In this document: piece by piece, positions 50,706 through 60,868 of the stretch | How positions within the stretch are numbered: the stretch's first letter is position 1 | Layout: the number at the start of each line of letters is the position of its first letter | From: Gilliamella sp. ESL0441 | GTDB taxonomy: Bacteria; Pseudomonadota; Gammaproteobacteria; Enterobacterales; Orbaceae | Direction of reading: 5' to 3' | Assembly (NCBI RefSeq): GCF_019469185.1 | Contig: NZ_CP048264.1 | Location: 1,426,001 to 1,490,000, forward strand | Length of the DNA stretch: 64,000 nucleotides | The notes under the pieces: model-generated | Databases searched by the model: none | The model's input: only the letters and a program-made list of their open reading frames with translations | What the model was told of the DNA's origin: nothing | Made by a program: the position numbers and the translations under genes

Positions 50706-52008
50706 GTAGATTTCTGCTCCATTCTATTAATATTAACCGTTGTCTAGTTGAAATAATAATATTACGCCGACATGTTCTTACCTTAGCTATCGCATCATCA
50801 ACATCCTTGGCTCGATGAGTCCACAACAACCACGCAATAACTGCTGTCGCACTTCTTGAATAACCTAATGCACAGCAGACTAACAATCGACCTTGCAGTC
50901 GATATTGTTCAATGATTTCAGCCGTCATTTGACATTGCGCTTGCGTGAGCGGTGTCATATCCAAAATGGGCATTAGCATATAATTACCTTTAAATTGACC
51001 TATCGGCAGTTCTGCACATAAATCAACAATAGTTGTAAATTGATTGTGTTTCAGATAGTACGTTGAAGGAATTCTACCTAAATAAACGTTATCCTCAATG
51101 AAATTGTTTGGATGGTACCGAATCGTCCATAAACATGAATTAATCCACATAATGATAAAATAAGGGAAATATAATAAAATAACGACGAGTGAAAAATGCC
51201 CATTAGATTGTTTTTGATATCCTTTTGCACCTATCAATAAATAATTAAGCGCGACCAACAAAAATGCCCCAGAAAGCCAAAATAACCAAAGTCCCCAACC
51301 CATCATATAAATGGCCAAACTCATGGTTAATAGAGTTAAACAACAATAAATAAAAGCCCAACGGTACTGTTTTGATAAAAACGCTAATTTTAGGGTAAAT
51401 ATACCATCATTAGGCCATAACCATATGCATAAACACCCCACCCATACACCAGTTGGGATATCAAAAAAATGATGTTGCCAGGTTGTTAATACCGATAGCG
51501 CAATTAACAAACACCAAATATGCAAAATATTACGGAAAAAAGTCTGAAAATAATTAGCATAGAACTGCCATAAAATAATAAGTAATGTGATATGTAATGA
51601 TGGGGCTTGATTAAAAGGTTTATCAAATCCCATAAGAATATCAAAAAGTAAACCAAAAAATCCGTCCATAGCTGGACGATCAAAACTGAATTTAAGTGGG
51701 AAAAGAAGAAAACAACAGACACAAATAATTTGTGCGGTTAATAATCTAAAACAAAGTATTTTTAATGACTGATTCGATTTTGCTAGTAATATAGCAAGTC
51801 CATACATTAAGTCTATCGACCAATAGGGTACAATCGTCCATGACCAAAGTGGTATGATCGTTTCCCAATCAAAAACAATGCTACTGACATCATTACGTTC
51901 AGCTGTGAATGCATTGCTAAAATTGTAACTAGCAAAGAAAAATACCGTTAACCCGATAAGCCATAAACATTTGCTAATGTTTAATTGAATAGAACCCTGC
52001 TTCATCAT
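50692..52008 (-). CDS. ynbD: PAP2-like membrane domain fused to dual-specificity phosphatase (YnbD)
   Basis: A 438-aa protein from ATG 52008. The N-terminal about 300 residues have multiple membrane helices with a PAP2-type pattern (QAPSLHITLLII near 145 and WQHHFFDIPTG near 180). The C-terminal cytoplasmic part (about 310-438) is a dual-specificity phosphatase with the active loop CCALGYSRSAT (Cys-x5-Arg). E. coli YnbD has the same two-part plan. It should dephosphorylate a lipid-phosphate or a phosphoinositide-like product in this pathway. The TTG at 52020 is a less likely start. Confidence 0.85.
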   Translation of the reverse strand: MMKQGSIQLNISKCLWLIGLTVFFFASYNFSNAFTAERNDVSSIVFDWETIIPLWSWTIVPYWSIDLMYGLAILLAKSNQSLKILCFRLLTAQIICVCCFLLFPLKFSFDRPAMDGFFGLLFDILMGFDKPFNQAPSLHITLLIILWQFYANYFQTFFRNILHIWCLLIALSVLTTWQHHFFDIPTGVWVGCLCIWLWPNDGIFTLKLAFLSKQYRWAFIYCCLTLLTMSLAIYMMGWGLWLFWLSGAFLLVALNYLLIGAKGYQKQSNGHFSLVVILLYFPYFIIMWINSCLWTIRYHPNNFIEDNVYLGRIPSTYYLKHNQFTTIVDLCAELPIGQFKGNYMLMPILDMTPLTQAQCQMTAEIIEQYRLQGRLLVCCALGYSRSATAVIAWLLWTHRAKDVDDAIAKVRTCRRNIIISTRQRLILIEWSRNLHAEI

Positions 52009-52020
52009 AACGTTAATCAA

Positions 52021-53772
52021 TTAATCAATGCGCTGAGCTAATGACACCGTAAAAATCCCCCACTGATCAATACGCATTGTGACTTTTCGAAAGCCTGCTG
52101 CCATGACAAGTTGATCCATTTCAAGTTGTGTCCGTCTGCGCATTATCCATGGTTGTCCGTCACGATGTGAAGTTAATGCTCGGGCAATAAACTCAAGTTG
52201 AGGATGCCAAGGTTGATTGGTATAAATTAAATATCCACCTTTGGGGATAGCATCCGCTAAACCCGATAAAGATTCACGTAATAATGAATTATCACTAAAC
52301 AATTCATACAAACCAGAAACGACAGCTAATGTTGGTTTAGGCGATAGGTCAGCTAACTGCTGTCTGTTAAAAGCATCGCCCTTTTTAAACTGTACAAAGT
52401 GGCTTAAGCCCAATTCATTAATCAAATTTTGACCATCACGAATATTAATATCGCTATAATCTCTAAGGAGTACTGAATCAGGTTTCTTGGCTAACTGATT
52501 AATTGTCTCAAGAATATAACGTCCATGGCCTGCTGCTATATCAACAATATTGACGATATTATCGTATTTTTGTAATTGCGATATGGCTAATTTTAATAAT
52601 TCTTCAAGATGCATTTTACGTTGCCGAATTCCTCGCCAACCCATTGATTGCAAATAAATATAGTCAAAAAACTGACCTAATTTTGAGCTTCCTGAAGGTT
52701 GATTACGATAAACATAATCCAATGTGCTACCTGAGTCGAACCCAGTTTCAACTCCAAGTTTGATACCATCAGAAATTTTACTGGCATATTTTAAATTAGC
52801 TTTGATGAATTTCCAGTAAAGAGGTTTAACTATTCCCTTCACAGGCAATGATAAATTATCGGCTTCTTGCTTAGTGTAACCAACAAGATCTGCGTTAACC
52901 AAAGAAGGAATATTCGGTTGATTTGCAAAGCACCCTATTATAAAACGCCTTGCTCTTTCAATAGCGATATGGCGTTCTTGTTCACCAAACGTGTCATGAT
53001 AAAAATTAGGCAAGATATGAAATTCTTTTTGAATAGTACCTAAATTTTCATAAAACTGTTTTTGAGGTTTACGTCTGACAACAAAATCAGAACCAGAAAC
53101 AAGTATTTGAGTCGGCACTGTTATTGCATTAGCATCTTTAACAATACGATCAGCTACAGAATATAAATCAAGTAGCAATCTGACTGAAATTGGTCGAGTG
53201 ATTAATGGATCTTGATTAAATGATTCTGCTCGTTGTTTGTCATGAGTCAATAATCCAGATTTAACGTAACTATTAACAAAAAAATTACCTTTCAGATTAT
53301 ATAATAATTTTAAACCAGGTACGGCCAAAGGAACATAAAGTTTTACACGAAAAGCAGGCGCACCTAATACTAATGCCCGAATATTGGGGCTATAATCATG
53401 CACCCATGCACTCGCAATGACGGCACCCACACTTTGTGCAATAATTGCAATATCTTGTTGCCTTAAACTATATTCATGGGTAATGTGTTCAATAAAAGCA
53501 TTCGCATCCTTGATCAGCGTAGCAAAATTGGGGGCATCGCCTCGTTCACCTTCTGATTGTCCATTACCTCGGGCATCCCATGCAAAAATGTGAAAATTAG
53601 GTAATTCAAGTTCGTCGGCAAGATGCGCTATTCGACCAGAATGTTCATGTCCACGATGAAAAAGCACAATCGCTTGATTGGGTTGGATATCGGCATCTAT
53701 TGCAGGCCAGTAGCGATAAAATATTTGGCAACCATCATGGCTTGTGAATGTTTTTTGTTGCTGTTGACGCAT
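52021..53772 (-). CDS. ynbC: Alpha/beta hydrolase fused to methyltransferase (YnbC)
   Basis: A 583-aa bifunctional-looking protein. Residues 1-290 are an alpha/beta hydrolase of the monoacylglycerol lipase/serine aminopeptidase type (FHRGHEHSGR, WDARGNGQSEGERGD, nucleophile loop AQSVGAV, late His in YHDTFGE). Residues about 370-583 form an AdoMet-dependent methyltransferase (VDIAAGHGRYILE motif I). E. coli YnbC has the same length and order. ATG 53772 is preceded by AAGGAG; TTG 53778 is less likely. Substrate unknown, probably a lipid. Confidence 0.85.
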   Translation of the reverse strand: MRQQQQKTFTSHDGCQIFYRYWPAIDADIQPNQAIVLFHRGHEHSGRIAHLADELELPNFHIFAWDARGNGQSEGERGDAPNFATLIKDANAFIEHITHEYSLRQQDIAIIAQSVGAVIASAWVHDYSPNIRALVLGAPAFRVKLYVPLAVPGLKLLYNLKGNFFVNSYVKSGLLTHDKQRAESFNQDPLITRPISVRLLLDLYSVADRIVKDANAITVPTQILVSGSDFVVRRKPQKQFYENLGTIQKEFHILPNFYHDTFGEQERHIAIERARRFIIGCFANQPNIPSLVNADLVGYTKQEADNLSLPVKGIVKPLYWKFIKANLKYASKISDGIKLGVETGFDSGSTLDYVYRNQPSGSSKLGQFFDYIYLQSMGWRGIRQRKMHLEELLKLAISQLQKYDNIVNIVDIAAGHGRYILETINQLAKKPDSVLLRDYSDINIRDGQNLINELGLSHFVQFKKGDAFNRQQLADLSPKPTLAVVSGLYELFSDNSLLRESLSGLADAIPKGGYLIYTNQPWHPQLEFIARALTSHRDGQPWIMRRRTQLEMDQLVMAAGFRKVTMRIDQWGIFTVSLAQRID

Positions 53773-53785
53773 CGACAACTCCTTG

Positions 53786-54394
53786 TTAAATTTTAGCTTC
53801 TTGCAAACCTTTTCGAATTCGATTCACAGTCGTCCATATGAGTAAAAAAATAATTATCCCTAATAACGCATTTATCCAATTCAATGGTAACAAACCGGTA
53901 GCAATACCTAAACTGATTAAGCTAAAAATAAAAGCTCTATCGCTTTTTCCCATTGGACCGTCATACCGTCTGGATGCACCAATTAGTAACCCTAAAACAC
54001 CACTATATTCAGTTAAAAAAGACAGTAACACAATCAATATCACTAAACCAGTATTGACACTTGGCACCTGAATAAATACTAATAATAACGCACAATCGGA
54101 AATAACATCCGTTATTTCATTTAAATATGCGCCTAAATTAGATTTTTGATGATACTCTCGTGCTAACATGCCATCAATGGCGTTGAGCGCCATTCGAATA
54201 AACATCCATACTGGAATTAAGAAAAATAGCCAAAGATATTCAATAAAATAACTCACAATCAAGGCGATAAAAATAGAGCCCATACAAGCGAATAAGGTGA
54301 CCTGATTAGCGGTAATGTTCGCATTATAGAATTTTTCAACGCAGGGACGAAGTAACGATTGAAATCGTGATTTTAATTGATAAATTGATAACAC
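53786..54394 (-). CDS. ynbA: CDP-alcohol phosphatidyltransferase-like protein (YnbA)
   Basis: A 203-aa membrane protein starting at GTG 54394 with AAGGA upstream; the start LSIYQLKSRFQSLLRP matches E. coli YnbA in pattern. The CDP-alcohol motif reads LNAIDGMLAREYHQKSNLGA and YLNEITDVISD, where two of the four usual Asp are Asn. As far as I recall this is shared with E. coli YnbA, and it could alter metal binding. It should move a phosphatidyl group from CDP-diacylglycerol to an alcohol acceptor. First gene of the operon. Confidence 0.8.
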   Translation of the reverse strand: MLSIYQLKSRFQSLLRPCVEKFYNANITANQVTLFACMGSIFIALIVSYFIEYLWLFFLIPVWMFIRMALNAIDGMLAREYHQKSNLGAYLNEITDVISDCALLLVFIQVPSVNTGLVILIVLLSFLTEYSGVLGLLIGASRRYDGPMGKSDRAFIFSLISLGIATGLLPLNWINALLGIIIFLLIWTTVNRIRKGLQEAKI

Positions 54395-54459
54395 AAACAA
54401 TCCTTTTATAAATTATCTTTTTACTATTACTTACACTGAATCGTCATGTACTTTAACAT

Positions 54460-57400
54460 TTAAACAATCCGTTGTAACTGGGTATACTTTAATGAACTTA
54501 CCATAAAATGCAAACGATTAAGCACATTAACTTCACCTGCACCATCATCAAAGTCTAAATAAAGTAAGTTGAGTTTTGGGTTAAGATCTCGCATTCGTTT
54601 TTCAACACCTTTAGATACAACATGGTTCGCAATACATCCAAACGGTTGCAGGCTAATAACATTGTTAATTCCCTGTTCAGCAAATGTCATGATGCCAGCA
54701 GGTATCAACCAACCTTCACCATATTGATTCGCCAGATTTAAGATTTCTTCAGCCTTTTTAGACATATCACGTATACTATGGAAAGGTTGATAATACTTAA
54801 ATTGGGACAAAATTTTATTTGTTTTATCAATATACCGATATGCAATCTTTTCAAAAAAGGATATTAGATAAGAGATATAACTCTTTGATGAGAGATAATT
54901 ATTGACATTACTATCATAATTAACAAAACATTGCGCAAAAAACTCAATCATTGGTGGAATAACCGGTTCAATACCCTGCTCGACTAACCATTCAACACTG
55001 TGTTGATTACCAAAACTATTATATTTAACGTAAATTTCGCCCACTATACCGATTTGTGGACAATCTTTATGGTGTGTTTCAATTTGATTAAAGTGTAGAA
55101 CGGCTTGCGTTAATAGTTCGAAGATGGCCTTTTTACTTTGCTTTTGTTGAATAAGTTGTTGCAATTTATGCATATAAAGCGCTTTAAGCTGATCAGCTTG
55201 TTGTTTAACTTTCGCTCTTGGCGCAATAGCGTAATACATTTTTGATAGTGAATCAGTAAAAAGCATCGCAAAAAAAGTTATCGGTAATGTTTTAAACCAA
55301 TTTAGCTTAAAGCCAGGTTGTTCTATTTCATGAATATTTCCAGTACTAAGTGAAATTATGGGAATATCTTCAAAACCATTACTGATCATCGCTTTTTTGA
55401 TCAACGATAAATAACTACTCGCTCGACACTGTCCACCCGTTTGAGTTATCCCTATTGCTACATCATTACGGTCATATTTTCCTGAACGCAGTGCTTTAAT
55501 AATATCCCCAACAATAATTGTTGCCGGATAACAGATTTCGTTATTGCAGTATTTTAATCCCCATTCGACTGAACGCTTATCTGGTTTAGGTAATGTTTCC
55601 AGTTTATAACCCGATAACGCAAAAATTGGCGTTAAGAGCGGAGAATAAAAATCGGAGATAAACGGTGCTAAAATGGTTCGACGTTGCTTATCTTGCTTGT
55701 TAAAAATAGCCGTTTTTTTACGTTCAACTATTTTTAGCGGTTGCTGATGATTCATTCGTATCGATTCAATAATGGAACGTAAACGTAATCTGACAGAACC
55801 GGTTGCGGTAATCTCGTCAACACGAATTATCGTACCGGTTTTACCTTTTGATTCTAAAATTGCTTTACACTCATCGGTAACAATAGCATCAGGCCCGCAA
55901 CCAAATGAATTAAGTTGAACAAATTGGATATTATTGGGTTGCTCTGCAACGAATGAAGCGGCTGCATATAAACGATTCGGATAGCTCCATTGTGAACAAA
56001 TTTGAAGTTCTGGCGATAACTGGCTAATGCCACCTAATACAGAATCTTCAGTAATCACATCACAACCAAGCGCATTTAAGATTTCAGGTGTTTTATGGTT
56101 TATTAAACTATCACTATGATAAGGCCGTCCTGCTAAAATAAATACATATCGCCCTGTTTGTTTGGCATTATCTAATACTTCAATCGCTTTGTTGTAAAGA
56201 TTCTGTTTAAACTGGGACTGTGCCATTAATGCTGCCGAAAAGGCGTTATCAATGACTTTTTTCGCTATACCTAATGACCGTAAATATTGAACACAACTTT
56301 TTTTGAGTAACTTCATATCCGTGAAATTCATCACAGGATAATCAATCGGAATACCATATTTTAATTCTGGATTGATAGCACTATGTATGACTTCTGCATA
56401 ACTACTCACAATAGGACAATTAAAACTATTTACTACATTATCAAACTGGGATGATTCAAATACGACCATAGGCATAAAAATACGATCCACTTTTTGACCA
56501 ACTAATTCCATAATATGCCCATGTACTAATTTAGCAGGAAAACAGATACTATCAGACATCACTGTACCTGCTCCTTGTTCATAAATTTTATGGGTCGAAT
56601 AAGGTGAAAGTATTACGTTGATACCACTTTGAGTCAATAACGTATGCCAAAAAGGAAAATTTTCATACTGTCCAAGAACACGAGGTATGCCTATATTAAT
56701 TTTTGCTTGAGGATTTTCGACAGTGATTCGATCAAACAAGAGCGTGTTTTTATAATCAAACATGTTAAAGGCATGATTATCTTTATATTGATTATTACTT
56801 AAGAAACGTTCACATTTATTACCGGAATAATATTTTTGTCCATTGGCAAAACGGTAGATCATAATATCACAATTATTTTCGCACCCCTTACAGCGAGAAG
56901 GTTTCGCTTTGTTATCTTCAGCTTTTGCTAAGTTATCCAGCCCAATAAATTGTGAAGGTGTATTATTTTCAACAAAATGATTTTTTGCCACTAAAGCCGA
57001 GCCATAGGCGCCCATTAATTCAGGGATATTTGAGCTGGTGATTTGCGCACCGGTTAATTGTTCTAAGGCTCGAAAAACAGCAGGATTCTTAAAGGTTCCA
57101 CCTTGCACGACGATATTACTACCTAATTTACGCATATCGTGCAGTTTAAGCACTTTATGAATTGCATTTTTAATCACTGAAAACGCAAGTCCAGCCGAAA
57201 TATCCCCCATGGTGGCATTTTCGCGTAGGGCTTGTTTAACTTTAGAGTTCATAAACACAGTACAGCGTGTACCTAAATCACAGGGATGAGTTGATTGACA
57301 GGCCGCATCGGCAAAATCAATGGTATTTGAGTTTAATGATTTAGCAAAAGTTTCAATGAAGGAACCACACCCTGATGAACAAGCTTCATTAAGTTCGATA

Positions 57401-58734
57401 TGATTAACCACACCATTGGCAATAAAAATGGCTTTCATATCTTGACCACCTATATCCATGATAAAACTGACATCTGGATCAATATGCTTTGCTGCGGCAA
57501 AATGCGCCATCGTTTCAACTAAACCATCATCAATACCAAATGCGGCTTTTAATAACTCTTCGCCATAACCGGTGACACCCGTACGCAAAATCACAATATC
57601 TTTATTGGATGTCTCAATTTCTTTTTTTAATTGAGATAATCCTTTAATCAGTGCACTAATTGAATGACCGTTATTGGGGGCATAATAAGTAAACAGTAGT
57701 TCATCATCTTCACTTATTAACGTAATTTTGGTTGTCGTTGAACCACTATCTATGCCCAAAAAAGCATTTTGCTTTTTATAATTTGCGATATTTAATCGAG
57801 GAATATCGATATATTTCCGTCTTTTTTTCCAGTCATCAAATGATAAGGCTTCATTAAAAAGAGGAGATAATCGAAAAGATTGATTCACTGCAATTTTTGT
57901 TGAAGCATTTAATTTCTCGATAAAACTATTAATTGAAAGTTCAGCACGTTCAATCGGATGAATTGCCGCTCCCCAAGCAGACAACAATGTTGGATAAGGC
58001 GTTTCAACTAGCTGATCTTCACCTAATTTCAACGTATTAAGCGCTGCTTTACCTAAGGTTGGAATAAAGGAAAATGGACCACCAATTAACATCACTTTAG
58101 GAACGATATCATAACCACGTGCTAAGGTATTAACGAGTTGAATACAAACAGCATGTAAAACAGAATAGGCGATATTTTCTTTTGAGACATTACGACTAAT
58201 GAGATTTTGGACATCGGTTTTGGCAAAAACGCCACAACGAGAAGCAATCGGAAAGATCTTGTCATGATGTTGAGCGAGTTGATCAAATTGTTGAACAGGC
58301 GTGTTTAATAAGGTTGCCATTTGATCGATAAATGCCCCTGTCCCACCCGCACAGCTTCCGTTCATTCGAATATCGGGCGGGCGATCGGGAAAGAAGAAAA
58401 TCATCTTACTATCTTCACCGCCAATATCAATTAAGGTTCTGACTTCGGGATAGTTGCGCTGCACAACTTCAGATGCCGCCACCACTTCTTGGATAAAAGG
58501 AATATCGGCTTTTTCAGATATTCCCATACCAGCCGAACCCGTTACCTTGACGGATAGACAAATATCATTACCAAACTTTTGTTTAATTTCATTAAGTAAA
58601 TTGAGGACTGTCGCCACAATATGTGTATTATGACGAACGTAATTGGTATAAACAAAATTGTCAAACTCATCAAGTACAACACATTTCGCTGTTGTGGAAC
58701 CAACATCTAAACCAAATTTAAATAATTTTGACAT
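54460..58734 (-). CDS. Tandem 2-hydroxyacyl-CoA dehydratase activase fused to dehydratase-like subunit
   Basis: A 1424-aa cytoplasmic protein. Module 1 (about 1-290) is a BadF/HgdC-type ATPase: FGLDVGSTTAK at the start, NGSCAGGTGAF with Cys128 and ASRCGVFAKTD with Cys167, the spacing of the [4Fe-4S] ligands in HgdC. Module 2 (about 320-600) repeats it (LGIDSGSTTTK, NEACSSGCGSF, LGTRCTVFMN). Then follow a Cys-rich hinge (CKGCENNCD) and a DUF2229/HgdB-like part (GIPRVLGQYENFPFW, SDSICFPAKLVHGH, FGCGPDAIVTDE, CNNEICYPATI). Such fusions are widespread in anaerobes, with unproven substrate. ATG 58734 is chosen over GTG 58743. Confidence 0.85.
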   Translation of the reverse strand: MSKLFKFGLDVGSTTAKCVVLDEFDNFVYTNYVRHNTHIVATVLNLLNEIKQKFGNDICLSVKVTGSAGMGISEKADIPFIQEVVAASEVVQRNYPEVRTLIDIGGEDSKMIFFFPDRPPDIRMNGSCAGGTGAFIDQMATLLNTPVQQFDQLAQHHDKIFPIASRCGVFAKTDVQNLISRNVSKENIAYSVLHAVCIQLVNTLARGYDIVPKVMLIGGPFSFIPTLGKAALNTLKLGEDQLVETPYPTLLSAWGAAIHPIERAELSINSFIEKLNASTKIAVNQSFRLSPLFNEALSFDDWKKRRKYIDIPRLNIANYKKQNAFLGIDSGSTTTKITLISEDDELLFTYYAPNNGHSISALIKGLSQLKKEIETSNKDIVILRTGVTGYGEELLKAAFGIDDGLVETMAHFAAAKHIDPDVSFIMDIGGQDMKAIFIANGVVNHIELNEACSSGCGSFIETFAKSLNSNTIDFADAACQSTHPCDLGTRCTVFMNSKVKQALRENATMGDISAGLAFSVIKNAIHKVLKLHDMRKLGSNIVVQGGTFKNPAVFRALEQLTGAQITSSNIPELMGAYGSALVAKNHFVENNTPSQFIGLDNLAKAEDNKAKPSRCKGCENNCDIMIYRFANGQKYYSGNKCERFLSNNQYKDNHAFNMFDYKNTLLFDRITVENPQAKINIGIPRVLGQYENFPFWHTLLTQSGINVILSPYSTHKIYEQGAGTVMSDSICFPAKLVHGHIMELVGQKVDRIFMPMVVFESSQFDNVVNSFNCPIVSSYAEVIHSAINPELKYGIPIDYPVMNFTDMKLLKKSCVQYLRSLGIAKKVIDNAFSAALMAQSQFKQNLYNKAIEVLDNAKQTGRYVFILAGRPYHSDSLINHKTPEILNALGCDVITEDSVLGGISQLSPELQICSQWSYPNRLYAAASFVAEQPNNIQFVQLNSFGCGPDAIVTDECKAILESKGKTGTIIRVDEITATGSVRLRLRSIIESIRMNHQQPLKIVERKKTAIFNKQDKQRRTILAPFISDFYSPLLTPIFALSGYKLETLPKPDKRSVEWGLKYCNNEICYPATIIVGDIIKALRSGKYDRNDVAIGITQTGGQCRASSYLSLIKKAMISNGFEDIPIISLSTGNIHEIEQPGFKLNWFKTLPITFFAMLFTDSLSKMYYAIAPRAKVKQQADQLKALYMHKLQQLIQQKQSKKAIFELLTQAVLHFNQIETHHKDCPQIGIVGEIYVKYNSFGNQHSVEWLVEQGIEPVIPPMIEFFAQCFVNYDSNVNNYLSSKSYISYLISFFEKIAYRYIDKTNKILSQFKYYQPFHSIRDMSKKAEEILNLANQYGEGWLIPAGIMTFAEQGINNVISLQPFGCIANHVVSKGVEKRMRDLNPKLNLLYLDFDDGAGEVNVLNRLHFMVSSLKYTQLQRIV

Positions 58735-58990
58735 AAGCAGCACATAATCCCCAAAGCATCCATTACTTTTTAATCGATATAATCAATATCGCTTTATTTT
58801 TTATGTGTAATAATTATAGCCGAATCTTACTTTTTTTTAATCAATTTGGTTAAAAAATATCTTGTTTTAAAGTTGCGTTTTTAAAATCCTATTAAATTAA
58901 TTTCTATCAGAGAAAATAGTTAGCTAAAACCATTTTTAATAGGGTGAACTAACTATTTTTTTGCATCTTTTATGAGGATAATAATATGTA

Positions 58991-59710
58991 TTAACTCATT
59001 TTTTCTAATCCCTGCTTAGCGATCGCAATAACATTTTTTAAATCGACGCCTTGCGCTTTAGCAGCAAAAATACAACCACAATAACATTGTCGATAGACAT
59101 CATATTCTTTGCAAAGCTCGATAGAACGTTTATAACCATTATTTTTTTTAAAATCGGAAGGGAGATAATTCACCGAAAAAATTTCCTGTATTTCAAAACC
59201 CAGTTGATTGATTTTCTGGCTGTTTTTTTTAGGACTTAACGTCAATGCACTCGCAAAATAATCAAATCCCAATTCTTGCGCTTTAATCGCTGCCAAATCT
59301 AACCGCATTTTATAGCAGAGATGACAACGCTCTCCTCCTTCGGGTTCATCACGCAAATGCCCAACTTGTTTAACAAACTCTGCCGGTTGGTAAGGTGCTT
59401 CTAAAAACTGGACATGATGCCCTGTTTTCAGGTTAAAATCGTTGATGAATTTTTGTTGAACCAGACTACGGTGTTCATATTCAACTCTTGGATGAATATT
59501 CGAATTGGCAAAATAGATAGTAATATCAGCATACTGCGCCAAATACTCTAAAACATAGGTACTACATGGTGCACAGCAACTATGAATCAATAATTTAGGA
59601 CGAACTGCTTCGTGCTGCCAATCTGCGATGACTTCTTGTAAAACAGAATCGTAATTGATTTTGTTATGAGGATTTAATTTTTCCAGTATATTTTTAGCAT
59701 TAATTAACAT
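58991..59710 (-). CDS. queH: Epoxyqueuosine reductase QueH
   Basis: A 239-aa protein that catalyses the last step of queuosine formation in tRNA, reducing epoxyqueuosine. It carries the QueH cysteines: CCAPC at 45-49, ERCHLCYKMRLD at 128-138, and a late RQCYCGC at 208-213, which bind an iron-sulphur cluster and an extra metal. It is the B12-independent replacement of QueG. The gene stands alone; 280 bases on its right side hold no gene. Confidence 0.93.
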   Translation of the reverse strand: MLINAKNILEKLNPHNKINYDSVLQEVIADWQHEAVRPKLLIHSCCAPCSTYVLEYLAQYADITIYFANSNIHPRVEYEHRSLVQQKFINDFNLKTGHHVQFLEAPYQPAEFVKQVGHLRDEPEGGERCHLCYKMRLDLAAIKAQELGFDYFASALTLSPKKNSQKINQLGFEIQEIFSVNYLPSDFKKNNGYKRSIELCKEYDVYRQCYCGCIFAAKAQGVDLKNVIAIAKQGLEKMS

Positions 59711-59980
59711 GATGACTCGTTTATAATTTTGATGATTAAAGTCTTTTTAAGCTGCGCTATGATATAGCGATAAACGCAACCATTCAAGCTTAGCATGTAA
59801 TTTTTTATACTGAAACGAAGGTAATAACTAAAACTTTTTGATAATCTAATGATGACGTCAATAGCGTGCTTTTACTCAATAGTCATTAAACCTGAAGATT
59901 ATTCAATCATCCAACCTTATTCATTAATTTTTATTAAAACAAACTATTACACTGAATAAGTATTCATCTCAAAAATAATA

Positions 59981-60313
59981 TTAGTGCCCTGACACTTTAG
60001 AAAATAAGTTTATAATAATTACCCCAAACATGATAAATCCCATACCGATTACAGCCGCTAAGTCCAAAGTTTGTTTCAGAAAGATCCAAGCAATCAAACT
60101 AATAAGCACAATACCAATTCCTGACCAAATCGCATAAGCAATACCTACGGGAATGGTTTTTAATGCTAAGGAAAGAATATAAAATGATGCGCTATAACCA
60201 ACAATTGTAATAATAGAATAGATAAGATGGGTAAACCCGTTCGATAATTTTAATGAAGATGTAGCGATAACTTCACAAATAATAGCGAAAAAAAGATAAA
60301 GATATGCATTCAT
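59981..60313 (-). CDS. Small multidrug resistance efflux protein (EmrE-like)
   Basis: A 110-aa protein with four membrane helices. From ATG 60313 the start MNAYLYLFFAIICEVIATSSL places the essential Glu at position 14 as in EmrE, and GIAYAIWSGIGIVLIS in helix 3 matches the SMR signature. It exports cationic antiseptics/dyes or similar compounds against protons. The alternative ATG 60331 adds six residues. Monocistronic. Confidence 0.9.
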   Translation of the reverse strand: MNAYLYLFFAIICEVIATSSLKLSNGFTHLIYSIITIVGYSASFYILSLALKTIPVGIAYAIWSGIGIVLISLIAWIFLKQTLDLAAVIGMGFIMFGVIIINLFSKVSGH

Positions 60314-60511
60314 AATAATACCTATAGTCATTTGAAAAACAAAATTATTGGTTAAGTTTAACCTTAACGTTTTGATGTTTTATTAACCTATCACACCTTA
60401 ATCAATAATATTAAAGCTTAATTATGGTTTCATTTCATCATGCTAATTTGAACAAACAGGTAAACTTGAAAGCTATCAAAGCTAGAAAATTATTAAAAAG
60501 GAATATTAAAA

Positions 60512-60587
60512 TGGTGGGTTGTGAGGGGATCGAACCCGCGACCAATTGATTAAGAGTCAACTGCTCTACCGACTGAGCTAACAACCC
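60512..60587 (-). tRNA. tRNA-Lys (anticodon CTT)
   Basis: The minus strand folds as a full cloverleaf of 76 nt including the encoded CCA: acceptor GGGTTGT / ACAACCC, D-arm AGCTCAGTCGGTAGAGCA, anticodon stem-loop TTGA-CTCTTAA-TCAA (loop positions 34-36 CTT), TPsiC arm GGGTTCGATCCCC. Apart from the anticodon it closely resembles E. coli tRNA-Lys(UUU). Confidence 0.95.
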
Positions 60588-60828
60588 ATAAAAGTATTTT
60601 CGAAGTATATAGTAAACTTAATTCAAAAGCAAATTAGCTATACAAATTTTTTTTGTAAAACATTGATATTAATCTTAATATATCATTTCTTACCTTAACG
60701 GCTACATGGTCTAATTGCACATACACGATGTATCATTTTATAGTGGTAGTACTTTATTAACCTTGATATCTATCAGTTAACATACAATTTCAGATATCAT
60801 CGATAAGCAGTTATGTAGCAAGGTAAAA

Positions 60829-60857
60829 AAATCTCTCGCTAATTTAGCGAGAGATTT
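60829..60857 (-). terminator. Rho-independent terminator of valS
   Basis: AAATCTCTCGCT / AGCGAGAGATTT (12 bp, AATTT loop). The left flank is AAAAAA, giving a U-run for - strand transcripts, 12 bases after the valS stop. Confidence 0.9.
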
Positions 60858-60868
60858 TATTGGCAAGA

